DNA of 64,000 bases from the NCBI RefSeq assembly GCF_900141745.1, contig NZ_FSRM01000002.1, forward strand, positions 2,852,001 through 2,916,000. Reading direction: 5' to 3'. Origin of the DNA: Paraburkholderia phenazinium. GTDB taxonomy: Bacteria; Pseudomonadota; Gammaproteobacteria; Burkholderiales; Burkholderiaceae. Shown here one piece after another: positions 51,613 to 61,161 of the stretch (the first letter of the stretch is position 1; every line of letters starts with the position of its first letter). Under the pieces are notes generated by a model. That model saw nothing but the letters and a program-made list of their open reading frames with translations. It did no database searches and was not told where the DNA came from. The translations under genes were made by a program, and so were the position numbers.

Positions 51613-52212
51613 ATGAGCACATCGAACGCGGCCCGTTCGGCCGAACATCCGATCGACATTCAGTTCCTCGACCGCTGGTCGCCTCGCGCCTTCACGGAGG
51701 AAACCATTCCCGAGTCCACCCTGCTGACCTTCTTCGAAGCAGCGCGCTGGGCACCCTCCTCCTATAACTCGCAACCGTGGCGATTTGCGTATGCACGGCG
51801 TGGCACCGAGCACTGGACGCGCTTTCTCGAGTACCTGAACGACTTCAACCGGAGCTGGGCCCAACGTGCGGCGGCCATCGTGATCGTTCTGTCGAAGGAT
51901 AACTTCACGCCGCCCGGCGCGACCGCCGAAGTACCCGCCGTCACCCACTCGTTCGATACAGGCTCGGCATGGGCCTATTTCGCGCTGCAGGCGAGTCTTG
52001 CCGGGTGGCATACCCACGGCATGGCGGGAATCGAGCGTGACAAGATCCGTCAGGGACTGGCAGTTCCGGACGGATATTCGATTGAAGCCGCGGTTGCAGT
52101 AGGACGGCTGGGCGATAAAAGTCTTTTGCCGGAGCAGCTTCAGGCGCGCGAAGTACCGAGCCCGCGCAAACCTGTGGCCGAATTCGCTGGCGAGGGACGT
52201 TTTGTTCCCTGA
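51613..52212 (+). CDS. Nitroreductase-family flavoprotein
   Basis: A 199-residue FMN-dependent oxidoreductase of the nitroreductase family. The FMN-binding start DIQFLDRWSPRAF, the SSYNSQPWRF motif and GSAWAYFALQASLAGWHTHGM followed by GIERDKIR are typical. It uses NAD(P)H to reduce a nitro, quinone or flavin substrate. Located next to the flavin-dependent monooxygenase cluster, it could serve as a source of reduced flavin, but this is inferred. ATG 51613 has a weak ribosome site; an in-frame extension upstream was rejected. Confidence 0.82.
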   Translation: MSTSNAARSAEHPIDIQFLDRWSPRAFTEETIPESTLLTFFEAARWAPSSYNSQPWRFAYARRGTEHWTRFLEYLNDFNRSWAQRAAAIVIVLSKDNFTPPGATAEVPAVTHSFDTGSAWAYFALQASLAGWHTHGMAGIERDKIRQGLAVPDGYSIEAAVAVGRLGDKSLLPEQLQAREVPSPRKPVAEFAGEGRFVP

Positions 52213-52253
52213 GGTTGTCGGAAAGGTTTAAGAAGCGGTTTTTCTTCAATGAG

Positions 52254-52278
52254 GCCGGCGCGGAAGGTCCGTGCCGGC
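52254..52278. terminator. Hairpin between convergent nitroreductase and monooxygenase genes
   Basis: An 11-base stem GCCGGCGCGGA pairs with TCCGTGCCGGC around a three-base loop, with one G-U pair. There is no T-run on either side, so it may be a weak or Rho-assisted bidirectional terminator. Confidence 0.5.
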
Positions 52279-52316
52279 TCCTGCCTCCTGCCGCTGTAGC
52301 TTGAACGGCAACGGTA

Positions 52317-53687
52317 TTAAACGGCCTCGGTTGCCCGGCGCCGGAAACTCGCCGCTGCGTGCCGCTCCGGCAACTGGTCGCCCTCACCGAACAGCTTGTG
52401 CCGTAGCGCACCGTCCTCATACGAGGTCTTGTACAGCCCGCGGTTTTGCAGTTCCGGCACCACCAGATCGATGAAGTCCTCGTAACTCTCCGGCACGACC
52501 GTGCGGCTCAGATTGAAACCGTCCACGCCAGTCTCTTCAACCCACGCCTGCAATTCATCCGCAACCTGCGAGGCGGTGCCGACGATGGCCGGATAGCGGC
52601 CGCCCATCTCGAACATGTCCAGCAGTTTGCGGCGCGTCCAGCCGTGCTGTTTGGCCGTGCGTGTCGCCGATTCGATGGCGTTGGTCGGGGCATAATCCAC
52701 CGGCTCGTCAAGATCGTATTGCGCGTAGTCGATACCCGTGCTGGCTGCGAAATGCGCGAGGCCTGCTTCACGGCTCGCATACCGTAGATAGTCCGCGTGT
52801 TTTTCGCGCGCTTCGCTTTCGGTGGCGCCCGTCACGACCGCCGCGCCGACGAATACCTTGACGTCGTCCGGTTTCCGCCCGGCCTCAACCAGTTGCTCGC
52901 GCAACGTTCGTACCGTCTCACGTCCCACCGTCCGGTTTGGCGGCGAGATGAACACGCACTCGGCGTGCCGCGCCGCAAAGCGCTGGCCGCGCCCGGAGCT
53001 GCCCGCCTGGAACAGCACCGGCGTGCGCTGCGGCGACGGCTCGGCGAGGTGATAACCCTCGACGTTGTAATAACGGCCAGCGTGCTTCACCTGGTGCACC
53101 TTGGCCGGATCCGCATAGACGCGGCCGGCCTTGTCGCGCAACACGGCCCCTTGTTCCCAGCTGCCTTCCCATAGCTTATAGAGAATCTCGAGGTACTCGT
53201 CCGCGCGCTCGTAACGTTCGTCGTGCGGCAGTTGTTCGGTGAGACCCATCGCACGCGCTGCGCTGTCGAGGTAACCGGTCACGATGTTCCAGCCAATACG
53301 GCCTTGCGTCAGATGATCGAGCGTCGAGAAGCGCCGTGCGAGCAGATACGGCTGCTCATAGGTGAGATTGACCGTCACGCCGAAGCCGAGGTGTTCGGTC
53401 ACGGCGGCCATCGCCGAAACCAGCAGCGTGGGATCGTTGACCGGCAACTGGATCGACTCGCGCAACGTCACATCCACGTTGTGCTGATAGACGTCGTAGA
53501 CGCCCACGATGTCGGCGAGAAACAGGCCGTCGAACAGGCCGCGCTCTAGCGTGCGAGCGAGATCGGTCCAGTAAGGCAGCAGCCGGTAATCCGTGGAACG
53601 GTCTCGTGGATGCGTCCACAAACCATGATTGATATGGCCGACGCAGTTCATGTTGAACGCGTTGAGCAGAATCTGTTTCTTCGCCAT
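52317..53687 (-). CDS. FMN-dependent monooxygenase, NtaA/SnaA/DszA/SfnG group (LLM class)
   Basis: A 456-residue member of the bacterial luciferase-like NtaA/SnaA/DszA subfamily: the start NAFNMNCVGHINHGLW, IGWNIVTGYLDSAARAMG, and VLFQAGSSGRGQRFAARHAE with the late EEWVEE-like hinge. These enzymes use reduced flavin and oxygen to attack C-S or C-N bonds. ATG 53687 overlaps the sfnB stop by one base (TGATG). Its neighbours suggest sulfur scavenging, for example of dimethylsulfone or sulfonates. Confidence 0.85.
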   Translation of the reverse strand: MAKKQILLNAFNMNCVGHINHGLWTHPRDRSTDYRLLPYWTDLARTLERGLFDGLFLADIVGVYDVYQHNVDVTLRESIQLPVNDPTLLVSAMAAVTEHLGFGVTVNLTYEQPYLLARRFSTLDHLTQGRIGWNIVTGYLDSAARAMGLTEQLPHDERYERADEYLEILYKLWEGSWEQGAVLRDKAGRVYADPAKVHQVKHAGRYYNVEGYHLAEPSPQRTPVLFQAGSSGRGQRFAARHAECVFISPPNRTVGRETVRTLREQLVEAGRKPDDVKVFVGAAVVTGATESEAREKHADYLRYASREAGLAHFAASTGIDYAQYDLDEPVDYAPTNAIESATRTAKQHGWTRRKLLDMFEMGGRYPAIVGTASQVADELQAWVEETGVDGFNLSRTVVPESYEDFIDLVVPELQNRGLYKTSYEDGALRHKLFGEGDQLPERHAAASFRRRATEAV

Positions 53688-54955
53688 CACAAGGCTCCGT
53701 GCCGCGGCGGCAGCTTGTCGTTGAGATAGAAGTTACCCACCGCATGATACTTCCAGCGCACCGGATCATGCAGCGTATGAGTGCGCGCATTGCGCCAGAA
53801 GCGGTCGAGGCCCAGCCCATCGAGCGTCGCAGCGGTGCCGGCCAGTTCGAACAGGCGCGAGCCTGCGTCGAGCGACACGGTGGTGGTCAGCGCCCGCGCT
53901 TCCGCTACCGCGACCGACGCTTCAGCCACCGAGCGATCCGTCGCTTTGGCCTGGGCAGCGTCGACGAAACGGCCCGCGCGTCGCAGCAACGCCTCGGCTG
54001 CACGCAAACGCGCCGCGAGATCGCCGAACTGCGCGATGGTCAGCGGATCGTCGGCCGCGCGCTCGACCTTCGCGTCGATCCATGGTCGCGAACGTTCGCG
54101 CACGAACTGCAAGGCAGCCTCGAAAGCGCCGCGTGCCTGGCCCAGATCGATCGCGGCATGCATGATCTGAGCGACGGGGCCGATCGTCGTAGCGTGTTCG
54201 AACGAAACCTGAAACGGCACGACCCATTCGGGCTCGACTCGCACATGTTCGAACTGCACCGAGCCGCTACCGGTGACGCGCTGACCGAAACCGTCCCAGT
54301 CGTCGGTCACGGTGACGCCAGGCGTGTCGCGCGGCACAAACGCCAGGTAGGTGACGTCGCGGCCCTCGTCGTCTGCCACGACCAGTGTGGGGATCCAGTG
54401 TGCGTAAAGGGCGCCGGTGCAATAGAACTTGCGGCCATCGACGTGCCAGCCTTCGGCTGCGCGCGTCAGCCGGGTGCGTCGCTTGAAGTCCTTATGGCCG
54501 ATCTCGGCGAGCGCATTACCGAAACGCTCGCCGGCCAGCACGCGCTCATAAAAAAAGCGCTGCTGCTCGACACTGCCGCCCACGCGCAGCACTTCCAGCG
54601 CGTAGAAATGGTTTTGCGGAATCTGGCCAAGCGAGCCATCCGCCGCGGCGATGATCGCCGTGACTTCGGCAAGCGTACCGTTGCGCACGCCAGCGCCGCC
54701 GTATTCGCGCGGCACCGTGATACCCCACAGGCCGCTCGCGACGAAGGCGTCGAGCTCGGCCCACGGCAGCCGTCGCTCACGGTCGCGCAGTGCGGCCTCC
54801 GGTGCGAACTGTGCCGCAAGGCGATGCGCGGCCTTTAGCGCCTCGTCATCGCTAGCGATCAGATCAGGTGTGCCCGGCGCATGCGCATGCAACTCACGAG
54901 GCAATGGGTCTGGCGCAACACCGTCGCGCGGTTCTACGGAAAGGTCGATGCTCAT
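53687..54955 (-). CDS. SfnB-like acyl-CoA dehydrogenase-type flavoprotein (copy 1)
   Basis: A 422-residue protein of the acyl-CoA dehydrogenase fold, in the SfnB/DszC-like group of sulfur acquisition oxidoreductases (WGITVPREYGGAGV, GKFYCTGALYAHW-type substrate loop, WRNARTHTLHDPVRWK at the end). The last motif is typical of flavin monooxygenases in this group. ATG 54955 (MSIDLSVE) lies two bases after the upstream copy. It overlaps the monooxygenase gene, so the three are one operon. The substrate may be an organosulfur compound. Confidence 0.87.
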   Translation of the reverse strand: MSIDLSVEPRDGVAPDPLPRELHAHAPGTPDLIASDDEALKAAHRLAAQFAPEAALRDRERRLPWAELDAFVASGLWGITVPREYGGAGVRNGTLAEVTAIIAAADGSLGQIPQNHFYALEVLRVGGSVEQQRFFYERVLAGERFGNALAEIGHKDFKRRTRLTRAAEGWHVDGRKFYCTGALYAHWIPTLVVADDEGRDVTYLAFVPRDTPGVTVTDDWDGFGQRVTGSGSVQFEHVRVEPEWVVPFQVSFEHATTIGPVAQIMHAAIDLGQARGAFEAALQFVRERSRPWIDAKVERAADDPLTIAQFGDLAARLRAAEALLRRAGRFVDAAQAKATDRSVAEASVAVAEARALTTTVSLDAGSRLFELAGTAATLDGLGLDRFWRNARTHTLHDPVRWKYHAVGNFYLNDKLPPRHGAL

Positions 54956-54957
54956 GT

Positions 54958-56211
54958 TCAGTTCCACGAATGACGCGCAGGCAGCACGTGATTCAGGTGA
55001 TAGTTGCCAAGCAGATGCAGCTTCCAGCGCACTGGATCGTGCAGCGTATGCGTGCGGGCGTTGCGCCAATGGCGGTCGAGGTTGTGCGCGGCACGCGTGG
55101 AAGCGGAACCGGCCAGTTCGAACAGCTTCTCGCTCGCTTCGAGCGCAATGCGGGTGGTCAGTATCTTGGCTTCGGCCACTGCCACCGATGCACGTGCGCT
55201 AGCTTCGGCATCGATCGTATGAGCCGCGGCAATCGCATCGAGCGTGCGCCCCGCCTCCTGCAGTACCTCATGGGCCGCGTGCAGGTCGATCTGCAGACGG
55301 CCGACATCCGCGATGATGTAGGGGTCGTCGGTTGCGTGCTCGAGGCCGGAGTCGACCCACGGACGCGCGCGTTCGCGCACGAAGCTCAGCGTATCTTCGA
55401 CTGCGGCCTGTGCGATGCCCTGATCGATCGCTGCCTGAATCAGCTGTGACGTCGGCCCGAACAGGCCGGGACGTTCGGCAAGTTGCCAGATCGGCAACAC
55501 GTCCTGTGGATCGACCGGTACCTGCTCGAATGTCACCGTCCCACTTGCCGTCGTGCGTTGACCGAACGAACTCCAGTCGTCGACGACAGTAAGACCTGGT
55601 GCATCGCGCGGCACCCAGACCTGCACGGCGCGACCATCATCGTCGGTCGCGCGTGCGGGAACTCGGTGTGCGAATAGCGCCCCCGTCGAATAGAAGCGCT
55701 GGCCGTCGAGGCGCAGGCCGCCGGGCGTGCGGGTAAGCCGCGTCGTACCTTGCAGAATGGTTTTAACGCTAGCCGAGCGCCTTTCAGGGCCAGCGTTGCC
55801 CAGGCGCTGACCCGCGAGGACCTCGCCGTAAAGGCGGGCTTTCTGATCCGGTGTGCCGATCTCGCGCAACACGCCGAGCACACCGAAATGATTTTGCGGA
55901 ATCTGCCCCAGGGCCGGGTCGGCCGCGCACAGGATCACAAAGACTTCGGCGAGCGTTGCGTACGAGACGTCAGCGCCGCCGTATTCGCGCGGCACGGTGA
56001 TGCCGCCGAGGCCGCTTTCCGACCATAGATCGAGTTCGGCCCATGGCAGCAGACGTTTGCGGTCGCGCTCGGCAGCGCCTGTGGCGAACTGCGCTGCGAG
56101 CGCGTGCGCGGCGGCGAGTGCTCCTGCATCGTCGGCAATGCGCTGCACGCGGGCCGGGTCGGGACGCCGCAGCAACGGCGCCGCGGCAGAGGAAGCTTCG
56201 AGAGTGGACAT
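54958..56211 (-). CDS. SfnB-like acyl-CoA dehydrogenase-type flavoprotein (copy 2)
   Basis: A 417-residue paralogue of the downstream gene, matching throughout (LPWAELDLWSESG, GGITVPREYGGADV, FYSTGALFAHR, HWRNARTHTLHDPVRWK). Two tandem copies could form a heteromer or act on different substrates. ATG 56211 (MSTLEASS) is chosen because the frame upstream is not protein-like. The first gene of the sulfur operon; the ssuA-like gene lies 230 bases upstream on the same strand. Confidence 0.87.
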   Translation of the reverse strand: MSTLEASSAAAPLLRRPDPARVQRIADDAGALAAAHALAAQFATGAAERDRKRLLPWAELDLWSESGLGGITVPREYGGADVSYATLAEVFVILCAADPALGQIPQNHFGVLGVLREIGTPDQKARLYGEVLAGQRLGNAGPERRSASVKTILQGTTRLTRTPGGLRLDGQRFYSTGALFAHRVPARATDDDGRAVQVWVPRDAPGLTVVDDWSSFGQRTTASGTVTFEQVPVDPQDVLPIWQLAERPGLFGPTSQLIQAAIDQGIAQAAVEDTLSFVRERARPWVDSGLEHATDDPYIIADVGRLQIDLHAAHEVLQEAGRTLDAIAAAHTIDAEASARASVAVAEAKILTTRIALEASEKLFELAGSASTRAAHNLDRHWRNARTHTLHDPVRWKLHLLGNYHLNHVLPARHSWN

Positions 56212-56441
56212 GATGTTTCGTACCGACAGGTTGACACCCGTCCGCCCTTCGCGCTTCAACCCTCTTCACGGCGAAGCGCACCGCCTGCGTGACGCTTGTG
56301 GCGGACAGGTCGAATCGTCTATTGGACCAGCCGGGACGTGCCGCGCCTACTATCGAATTGGAACTTGCTTATGACGATTTCCGATTTTCCAGGCGAGCCC
56401 CGACGCCAGGCCGAGGCCCACGCGCTGACATGCTCACGCGC

Positions 56442-57398
56442 TCACGCAAGCGTGGCGTCCTTCGTCACAATCTTCTTGGGAATCAGCTTCAGTTCATAGA
56501 ACGTATCGGCGATGCGCTGCTGTTCCGCGAGCACTTCGGCATCGACCGGTTTGTAGACGTGAGCGTAGTGCTGCAGGCCGGTCTGGATGATCGACGCGTC
56601 GAGCCCCTGAATGGGAGCAAGCTCGGCAGCCGCCGCGGCGGTGTTCTGCCTCACCCACTGCCCTTCCTTGCCGAGTTCTTCCATGACGATCGCGATCACG
56701 TTCTGACGCTTCTGCGCAAATTCACGCTGGCTCAGAAAGAACTGATGATGGCTCGCCACGCCCTGCGCATCGGCAAGCAGGCGTGCGTTGCTCTGCGCTT
56801 CGGCAGCGGCGAGAAACGGATCCCAGACCGCCCAGGCGTCGACCGAGCCCTGCTCGAGAGCGGCGCGCGCGTCGGCAGGTGCCAGATAGATCGGCTGGAT
56901 GTCGCCGAAGTCGAGACCGTTCTTGCGCAGCAGCGCGACGATAAACCAGTGAACGTCCGAACCCCGGTTGAACGCCACCTTCTTGCCCTTCAGATCGGCA
57001 ACGGTCTTGATGGGGGAGTTCTTCGCAACGACGACGCCTTCAGCATGAGGTGTCGCGACCTCATACGCCGTGTAGACGAAGTCCGCGCCGGCCGCCTGCG
57101 CAAAGACCGGCGGCGCCTCACCGACATAGCCGAAATCGATCGCCCCGACATTCAGACCCTCCAGCAACTGCGGCCCGGCAGTAAATTCATTCCACGTGAC
57201 CTTGATGCCGAGCGGCGTCAGCCGCTTTTCAAGCGCGCCGTGCGCTTTTAACAGCACCAGCGTGCTTGCGGCCTTCTGATAGCCGATGCGGAACTGATCG
57301 GCTTTGAACGTGGCCCACGCAGGCAGTGCCGTGCCCGCAAGCGTTGCGCCGAGTGCAGCAAGGAAGGTCCGGCGACCCCGGAGTGTCGAATGGTTCAT
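56442..57398 (-). CDS. Aliphatic sulfonate ABC transporter substrate-binding protein (SsuA-like)
   Basis: A 318-residue protein with a twin-arginine-like signal (RGRRTFLAALGATLAGTALPAW), cleaved before ATFKAD. The mature part has the SsuA pattern: IGYQKAASTLVLLKAHGALE, PQLLEGLNVGAIDFGYVGEAPPVFA and the VDAWAVWDPFLAAAEA region. ATG 57398 is chosen over an upstream ATG at 57497. It would bind sulfonates or sulfate esters in the periplasm; ssuB and ssuC are not in the window. Likely part of the same sulfur-starvation regulon as sfnB. Confidence 0.87.
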   Translation of the reverse strand: MNHSTLRGRRTFLAALGATLAGTALPAWATFKADQFRIGYQKAASTLVLLKAHGALEKRLTPLGIKVTWNEFTAGPQLLEGLNVGAIDFGYVGEAPPVFAQAAGADFVYTAYEVATPHAEGVVVAKNSPIKTVADLKGKKVAFNRGSDVHWFIVALLRKNGLDFGDIQPIYLAPADARAALEQGSVDAWAVWDPFLAAAEAQSNARLLADAQGVASHHQFFLSQREFAQKRQNVIAIVMEELGKEGQWVRQNTAAAAAELAPIQGLDASIIQTGLQHYAHVYKPVDAEVLAEQQRIADTFYELKLIPKKIVTKDATLA

Positions 57399-57698
57399 TG
57401 TCGTGCGTCCATGATTGACGGATCGCGTCGGCTTCACTTGTAGCCAACGTCGTGAGTAGCGTGTTGGGGTACACCAGACGGAGCGCCCCGTTTCCAATGG
57501 AGCACGGAATCTTACGCGTCAACGGCAATGCGTCGAAACGATCTTTCGCGTTAAGCAAATATCCAATCGTGGATAGAACCGCTTCGCGCTTTTTATATAT
57601 GCCTCGGCAGAGTTAGCAACGAACGGAAAAGTATTTGCCAGCAAGCTGACCTCTTGCATAGGATTCGGCCATCATCAACTCCATCACCACCGTGTCTC
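57399..57698. promoter_or_regulatory. Divergent promoter region between ssuA-like and metQ-like genes
   Basis: 300 bases. The AT-rich block near 57587-57602 (CTTTTTATATATGCC) is the best -10 candidate for the metQ-like gene. Sulfur-starvation regulators such as CysB or Cbl would be expected here, but no clear site can be read by eye. Confidence 0.4.
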
Positions 57699-58523
57699 AT
57701 GAATAAAAGAAACCTGCTTAAAACCGCGCTGGCCACTGTCGTGTTCGGCCTGGGCGTCGCCACTTCGCAACTTTCATTCGCGGCGCCGCAAACGCTGCGC
57801 GTGGGCATCATGTCCGGCGAAGACGAGGACGTGTGGCGCGTCGTTGCCGCAAACGCCGCCAGGCAGGGGTTGGTGATCAAGGTCACGACGTTCTCCGATT
57901 ACACGCAACCCAATGAGGCGCTCTCGGAGCACGACCTCGACGCCAACTCGTTCCAGCACAAGCCTTATCTCGACGCGCAGATCAAGGCGCGCGGCTATCA
58001 GATCGTGCCGGTGGGCTTCACCTATGTGCAGCCTATTGGTCTGTATTCGCGCAAGGTCAAATCGGTTGCCGATCTTCCGGATGGCGCGACCATCGGCGTG
58101 CCGAACGATCCGAGTAACGAAGGACGCTCGCTGCTGTTGCTGCAGGCCCAGCATCTGATCACGCTGCGTGCCGATGTCGGCCTGCTGCCGACCGCCCGCG
58201 ATATCGCGGACAATCCGAAGCACATCCACATCAAGGAACTCGATGCAGGTATCGTGGGGCGCGCCATCGGCGATCTCGACGCCGCCGTGATCAACACGGA
58301 CTGGGCCGTCAAGGCGGGCATCAAGATTCCGCAGGAACGGATCGCCCAGGAACAGGTGACCGGCAATCCGTATCGCAACTTCCTCGCCGTCAATGCGAAG
58401 GACGCGAACGCGCCGTGGGTCCACGCGCTCGTCCAGAGTTATCAGCAGCCGAACGTGGCCGCTGAAATTCTCAGCGTATACCACGGTGCGACGCTGCCGG
58501 CATGGAATGAGGCAAGCCACTAG
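57699..58523 (+). CDS. MetQ/NlpA-family ABC substrate-binding protein
   Basis: A 274-residue periplasmic binding protein of the NlpA/MetQ family: TLRVGIMSGEDEDVWRVVA, LDANSFQHKPYLDAQIKARG, and the VINTDWAVKAGIK motif near the end. Unlike many NlpA lipoproteins it has no lipobox; the signal ends VATSQLSFAAPQ and is probably cleaved by signal peptidase I. The ligand is probably methionine or another sulfur compound, in line with the neighbouring genes. No metN or metI is adjacent. It ends before a long hairpin. Confidence 0.83.
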   Translation: MNKRNLLKTALATVVFGLGVATSQLSFAAPQTLRVGIMSGEDEDVWRVVAANAARQGLVIKVTTFSDYTQPNEALSEHDLDANSFQHKPYLDAQIKARGYQIVPVGFTYVQPIGLYSRKVKSVADLPDGATIGVPNDPSNEGRSLLLLQAQHLITLRADVGLLPTARDIADNPKHIHIKELDAGIVGRAIGDLDAAVINTDWAVKAGIKIPQERIAQEQVTGNPYRNFLAVNAKDANAPWVHALVQSYQQPNVAAEILSVYHGATLPAWNEASH

Positions 58524-58536
58524 GCACACCCTACAA

Positions 58537-58574
58537 CCACACGGTCACGCGCGAGTTTGGGCGTGGCCGTGTGG
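58537..58574 (+). terminator. Long hairpin terminator after the metQ-like gene
   Basis: A 14-base stem CCACACGGTCACGC (58537-58550) pairs with GCGTGGCCGTGTGG (58561-58574) with one U-G pair, 14 bases after the stop codon and followed by CCCCGCCGTTTT. Confidence 0.6.
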
Positions 58575-58889
58575 CCCCGCCGTTTTCCGTTGCTTCTGCT
58601 GCTGTAGAGACCTGTAGAGACTGTTTGTTGCCCCTCCTTCATGTCATGATCACCGCACCATCGCGCGCGGCATCGATCTGACCAAAACCGCACGACGCCG
58701 CCCGGCGTCCGGCCTGAACTCCGCAAAATGCGGCTCCCCATAGCCGAATCTGGCACAATTTACCCTCACTAATCGCCCGATCGACTTCGCGGCCGCAGGT
58801 GTAGCGTCATATCCTGGGCCGAATCGGGCAAAAAATGCATGTGTGGGCTCGCGCCCACGGACCAATCGTCAGAGAGAGAGACATAGAAA
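58575..58889. promoter_or_regulatory. Upstream region of the wsp operon
   Basis: About 315 bases. It contains a short direct repeat CTGTAGAGAC at 58602-58622 and a GAGAGAGAGA run directly before wspA that can serve as ribosome site. No clear promoter hexamers or protein gene are seen. Confidence 0.35.
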
Positions 58890-60566
58890 ATGGCCACTGT
58901 CACGCCACGTGCGAGCAACACGAACCTGCCGGGCATGCTCAGCAGCGGCCGGTTTACCCTGGGCACACGCATCGTGCTCTGCTTCGGCTTGCTTTTTCTG
59001 CTGATGCTGGTGATGGCCGTCATTTCATACACCCGGTTGCGTTCGATCGACGAAGAGGCCGTCAGCCTGCGCCGCGACTCGGTGCCCGGCCTCTACCTCG
59101 CCACCGCTCTGCGGGCAACGGCCAACCAGAGCTATGCGACGCTGGAACGCGCGATCTTCGTCGATCCGGACGCGCAAGGCATGACGCGCGATCTCGACAG
59201 CCTGCCCGACGCGCTGCGTGCCTTCGACAAGGTTTCCGCCGAGTACCAGAGCACGGTGTTCCGCGACGACGACCGCGAACGTTTCAATACATTCAAGACC
59301 GCTTACGACCAGTATCTGGCGCTCTTCAACCAGGCGGCGAGTGCAGCTCGCACCTCGAAACCTGCGGCCCAGGCGCAATTCGTCCAGATGACACCCGTGT
59401 GGGACCACCTGATCGTCGCGGCAAACACGCTGGTTGCGGAAAACCACGGCCAGGCCGATGACTCTGCCCAGTTGATCCGCACCTCGGTGAGCGGCACCGA
59501 AGTTACGCTAGCCACCGCCCTCGGCGTCGTGCTGCTGGTGGCGCTCGTCACCGGTTACTGGCTCTTCAAGGCGGTCACGGTGCCGATGGCCCGGCTGGTG
59601 GACGTCCTCGACGTGATGCGCACCGGCAATCTGGCGCAACGGCTGAACCTGCGCCGCAGCGATGAATTCGGCACGCTGGAAAACGGCTTCAACCGTATGG
59701 CCGAGGAATTGACGAGTCTGGTTTCGCAGGCACAGAAATCGTCGCTGCAGGTCACTACTTCCGTGACGGAAATCGCCGCCACGTCGAAGGAACAGCAGGC
59801 CACTGCCAGCGAAACGGCCGCCACCACCACCGAGATCGGCGCCACGTCCCGCGAAATTTTCGCGACCTCGCGCGACCTGTTGCGCACGATGAACGAAGTG
59901 GCCGGTGTGGCCGAGCAGTCGGCGACGCTCGCGGGTGCGAGCCAAAGCGGCCTCACGCGCATGGAAGACACCATGCGCAGCGTGATGGAAGCCGCCGGTT
60001 CGGTGAATGCCAAGCTGGCCATCCTCAATGAGAAAGCGGTCAATATCAACCAGGTGGTCGCGACCATCACCAAGGTGGCTGACCAGACCAACCTGCTGTC
60101 GCTGAACGCAGCGATCGAAGCTGAAAAAGCCGGTGAATACGGCCGCGGGTTCGCGGTGGTGGCGACTGAAATCCGCCGTCTCGCAGACCAGACCGCGGTG
60201 GCGACCTACGACATCGAACAAACGGTCAAGGAAATCCAGTCGGCCGTTTCGGCCGGCGTGATGGGCATGGACAAGTTCTCCGAGGAAGTGCGCCGCGGCA
60301 TGCGCGACGTGCAGCAGGTGGGCGGCCAGCTCTCGCAGATCATCAACGAGGTGCAGACGCTCGCGCCGCGCTTCCAGATGGTCAACGAGGGAATGCAGAC
60401 CCAGGCCACCAGCGCCGAGCAGATTAACCAGGCGTTGTCGCAACTTTCCGAGGCGGCGCAGCAGACGGCGGAATCGCTGCGCCAGTCGTCGCAGGCGATC
60501 GACGACCTGACGCTGGTCGCCAATCAGCTGCGCACCGGCGTGTCGCGCTTCAAGATCGACGCGTGA
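58890..60566 (+). CDS. wspA: Methyl-accepting chemotaxis protein, WspA-type
   Basis: A 558-residue inner-membrane receptor. TM1 lies at about residues 27-47, a four-helix-bundle periplasmic region follows, and TM2 at about 205-227, then a HAMP domain ([20 protein letters not shown]). The cytoplasmic signalling tip contains the conserved hairpin block with [20 protein letters not shown]. In Pseudomonas and Burkholderia WspA senses surface contact and drives WspE and the diguanylate cyclase WspR. It heads the operon wspA-B-C-D-E, which fixes its identity better than the sequence alone. Methylation sites cannot be assigned by eye. Confidence 0.88.
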   Translation: MATVTPRASNTNLPGMLSSGRFTLGTRIVLCFGLLFLLMLVMAVISYTRLRSIDEEAVSLRRDSVPGLYLATALRATANQSYATLERAIFVDPDAQGMTRDLDSLPDALRAFDKVSAEYQSTVFRDDDRERFNTFKTAYDQYLALFNQAASAARTSKPAAQAQFVQMTPVWDHLIVAANTLVAENHGQADDSAQLIRTSVSGTEVTLATALGVVLLVALVTGYWLFKAVTVPMARLVDVLDVMRTGNLAQRLNLRRSDEFGTLENGFNRMAEELTSLVSQAQKSSLQVTTSVTEIAATSKEQQATASETAATTTEIGATSREIFATSRDLLRTMNEVAGVAEQSATLAGASQSGLTRMEDTMRSVMEAAGSVNAKLAILNEKAVNINQVVATITKVADQTNLLSLNAAIEAEKAGEYGRGFAVVATEIRRLADQTAVATYDIEQTVKEIQSAVSAGVMGMDKFSEEVRRGMRDVQQVGGQLSQIINEVQTLAPRFQMVNEGMQTQATSAEQINQALSQLSEAAQQTAESLRQSSQAIDDLTLVANQLRTGVSRFKIDA

Positions 60567-60598
60567 CGCCGGCTACCCGCTAATCACAGGCCTTCGCG

Positions 60599-61111
60599 AT
60601 GCTCTTCCTCCTGTTCGATCTGGACGGCGACCGCTACGCGCTCGATGCGGCTGGGATCGTCGAAGTGCTGGCGCTCGCGCCCACCAAGTCGATCCCTGGC
60701 GCCCCCGCATGGGTAGCCGGCATGTTCGAGCGGCAGGGCGCGGCGGTGCCGGTAATCGACGTGTCGCAACTCGCACTCGGCCGCCCCGCGCAGCAACTGC
60801 GCTCTACCCGGCTGGTGCTGGTTCACTACAACGCTGGGGACGGCGTCGAAGCGTCCACGCGTGAGGACAGCGGCGAACCGGTGAATCTGCTTGGCCTGAT
60901 CGTCGAGCGCGCCACGCAGACGCGACGCATCGCACGCGAGCAGTTTGCCGAAAGCGGTATCGCCACGCCGCATGCACGCTGGCTCGGCCCGGTCGCAAAC
61001 GACGGCGTGGGTCTCGTGCAATGGGTCGAGGTACAGCAAATGCTTACCAACGAAGTGAAGGCGTTGCTGTTTCCGCAAGCCGAAGCAGTGCAACCGGCCG
61101 CCGGATCCTGA
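60599..61111 (+). CDS. wspB: CheW-like coupling protein WspB
   Basis: A 170-residue CheW-domain protein (MLFLLFDLDGDRYALDAAGIVEVL, VAGMFERQGAAVPVIDV, LNEVKALLF-like end). It links the WspA receptor to the histidine kinase WspE. It starts 32 bases after wspA with an AGG at seven bases and precedes the CheR-type gene. WspB and WspD are the two CheW-like proteins of the system. Confidence 0.87.
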   Translation: MLFLLFDLDGDRYALDAAGIVEVLALAPTKSIPGAPAWVAGMFERQGAAVPVIDVSQLALGRPAQQLRSTRLVLVHYNAGDGVEASTREDSGEPVNLLGLIVERATQTRRIAREQFAESGIATPHARWLGPVANDGVGLVQWVEVQQMLTNEVKALLFPQAEAVQPAAGS

Positions 61112-61161
61112 CCTATGTGACGAGCGAGCCGCATGACGCGCACAATAACCTGAACCACCCC

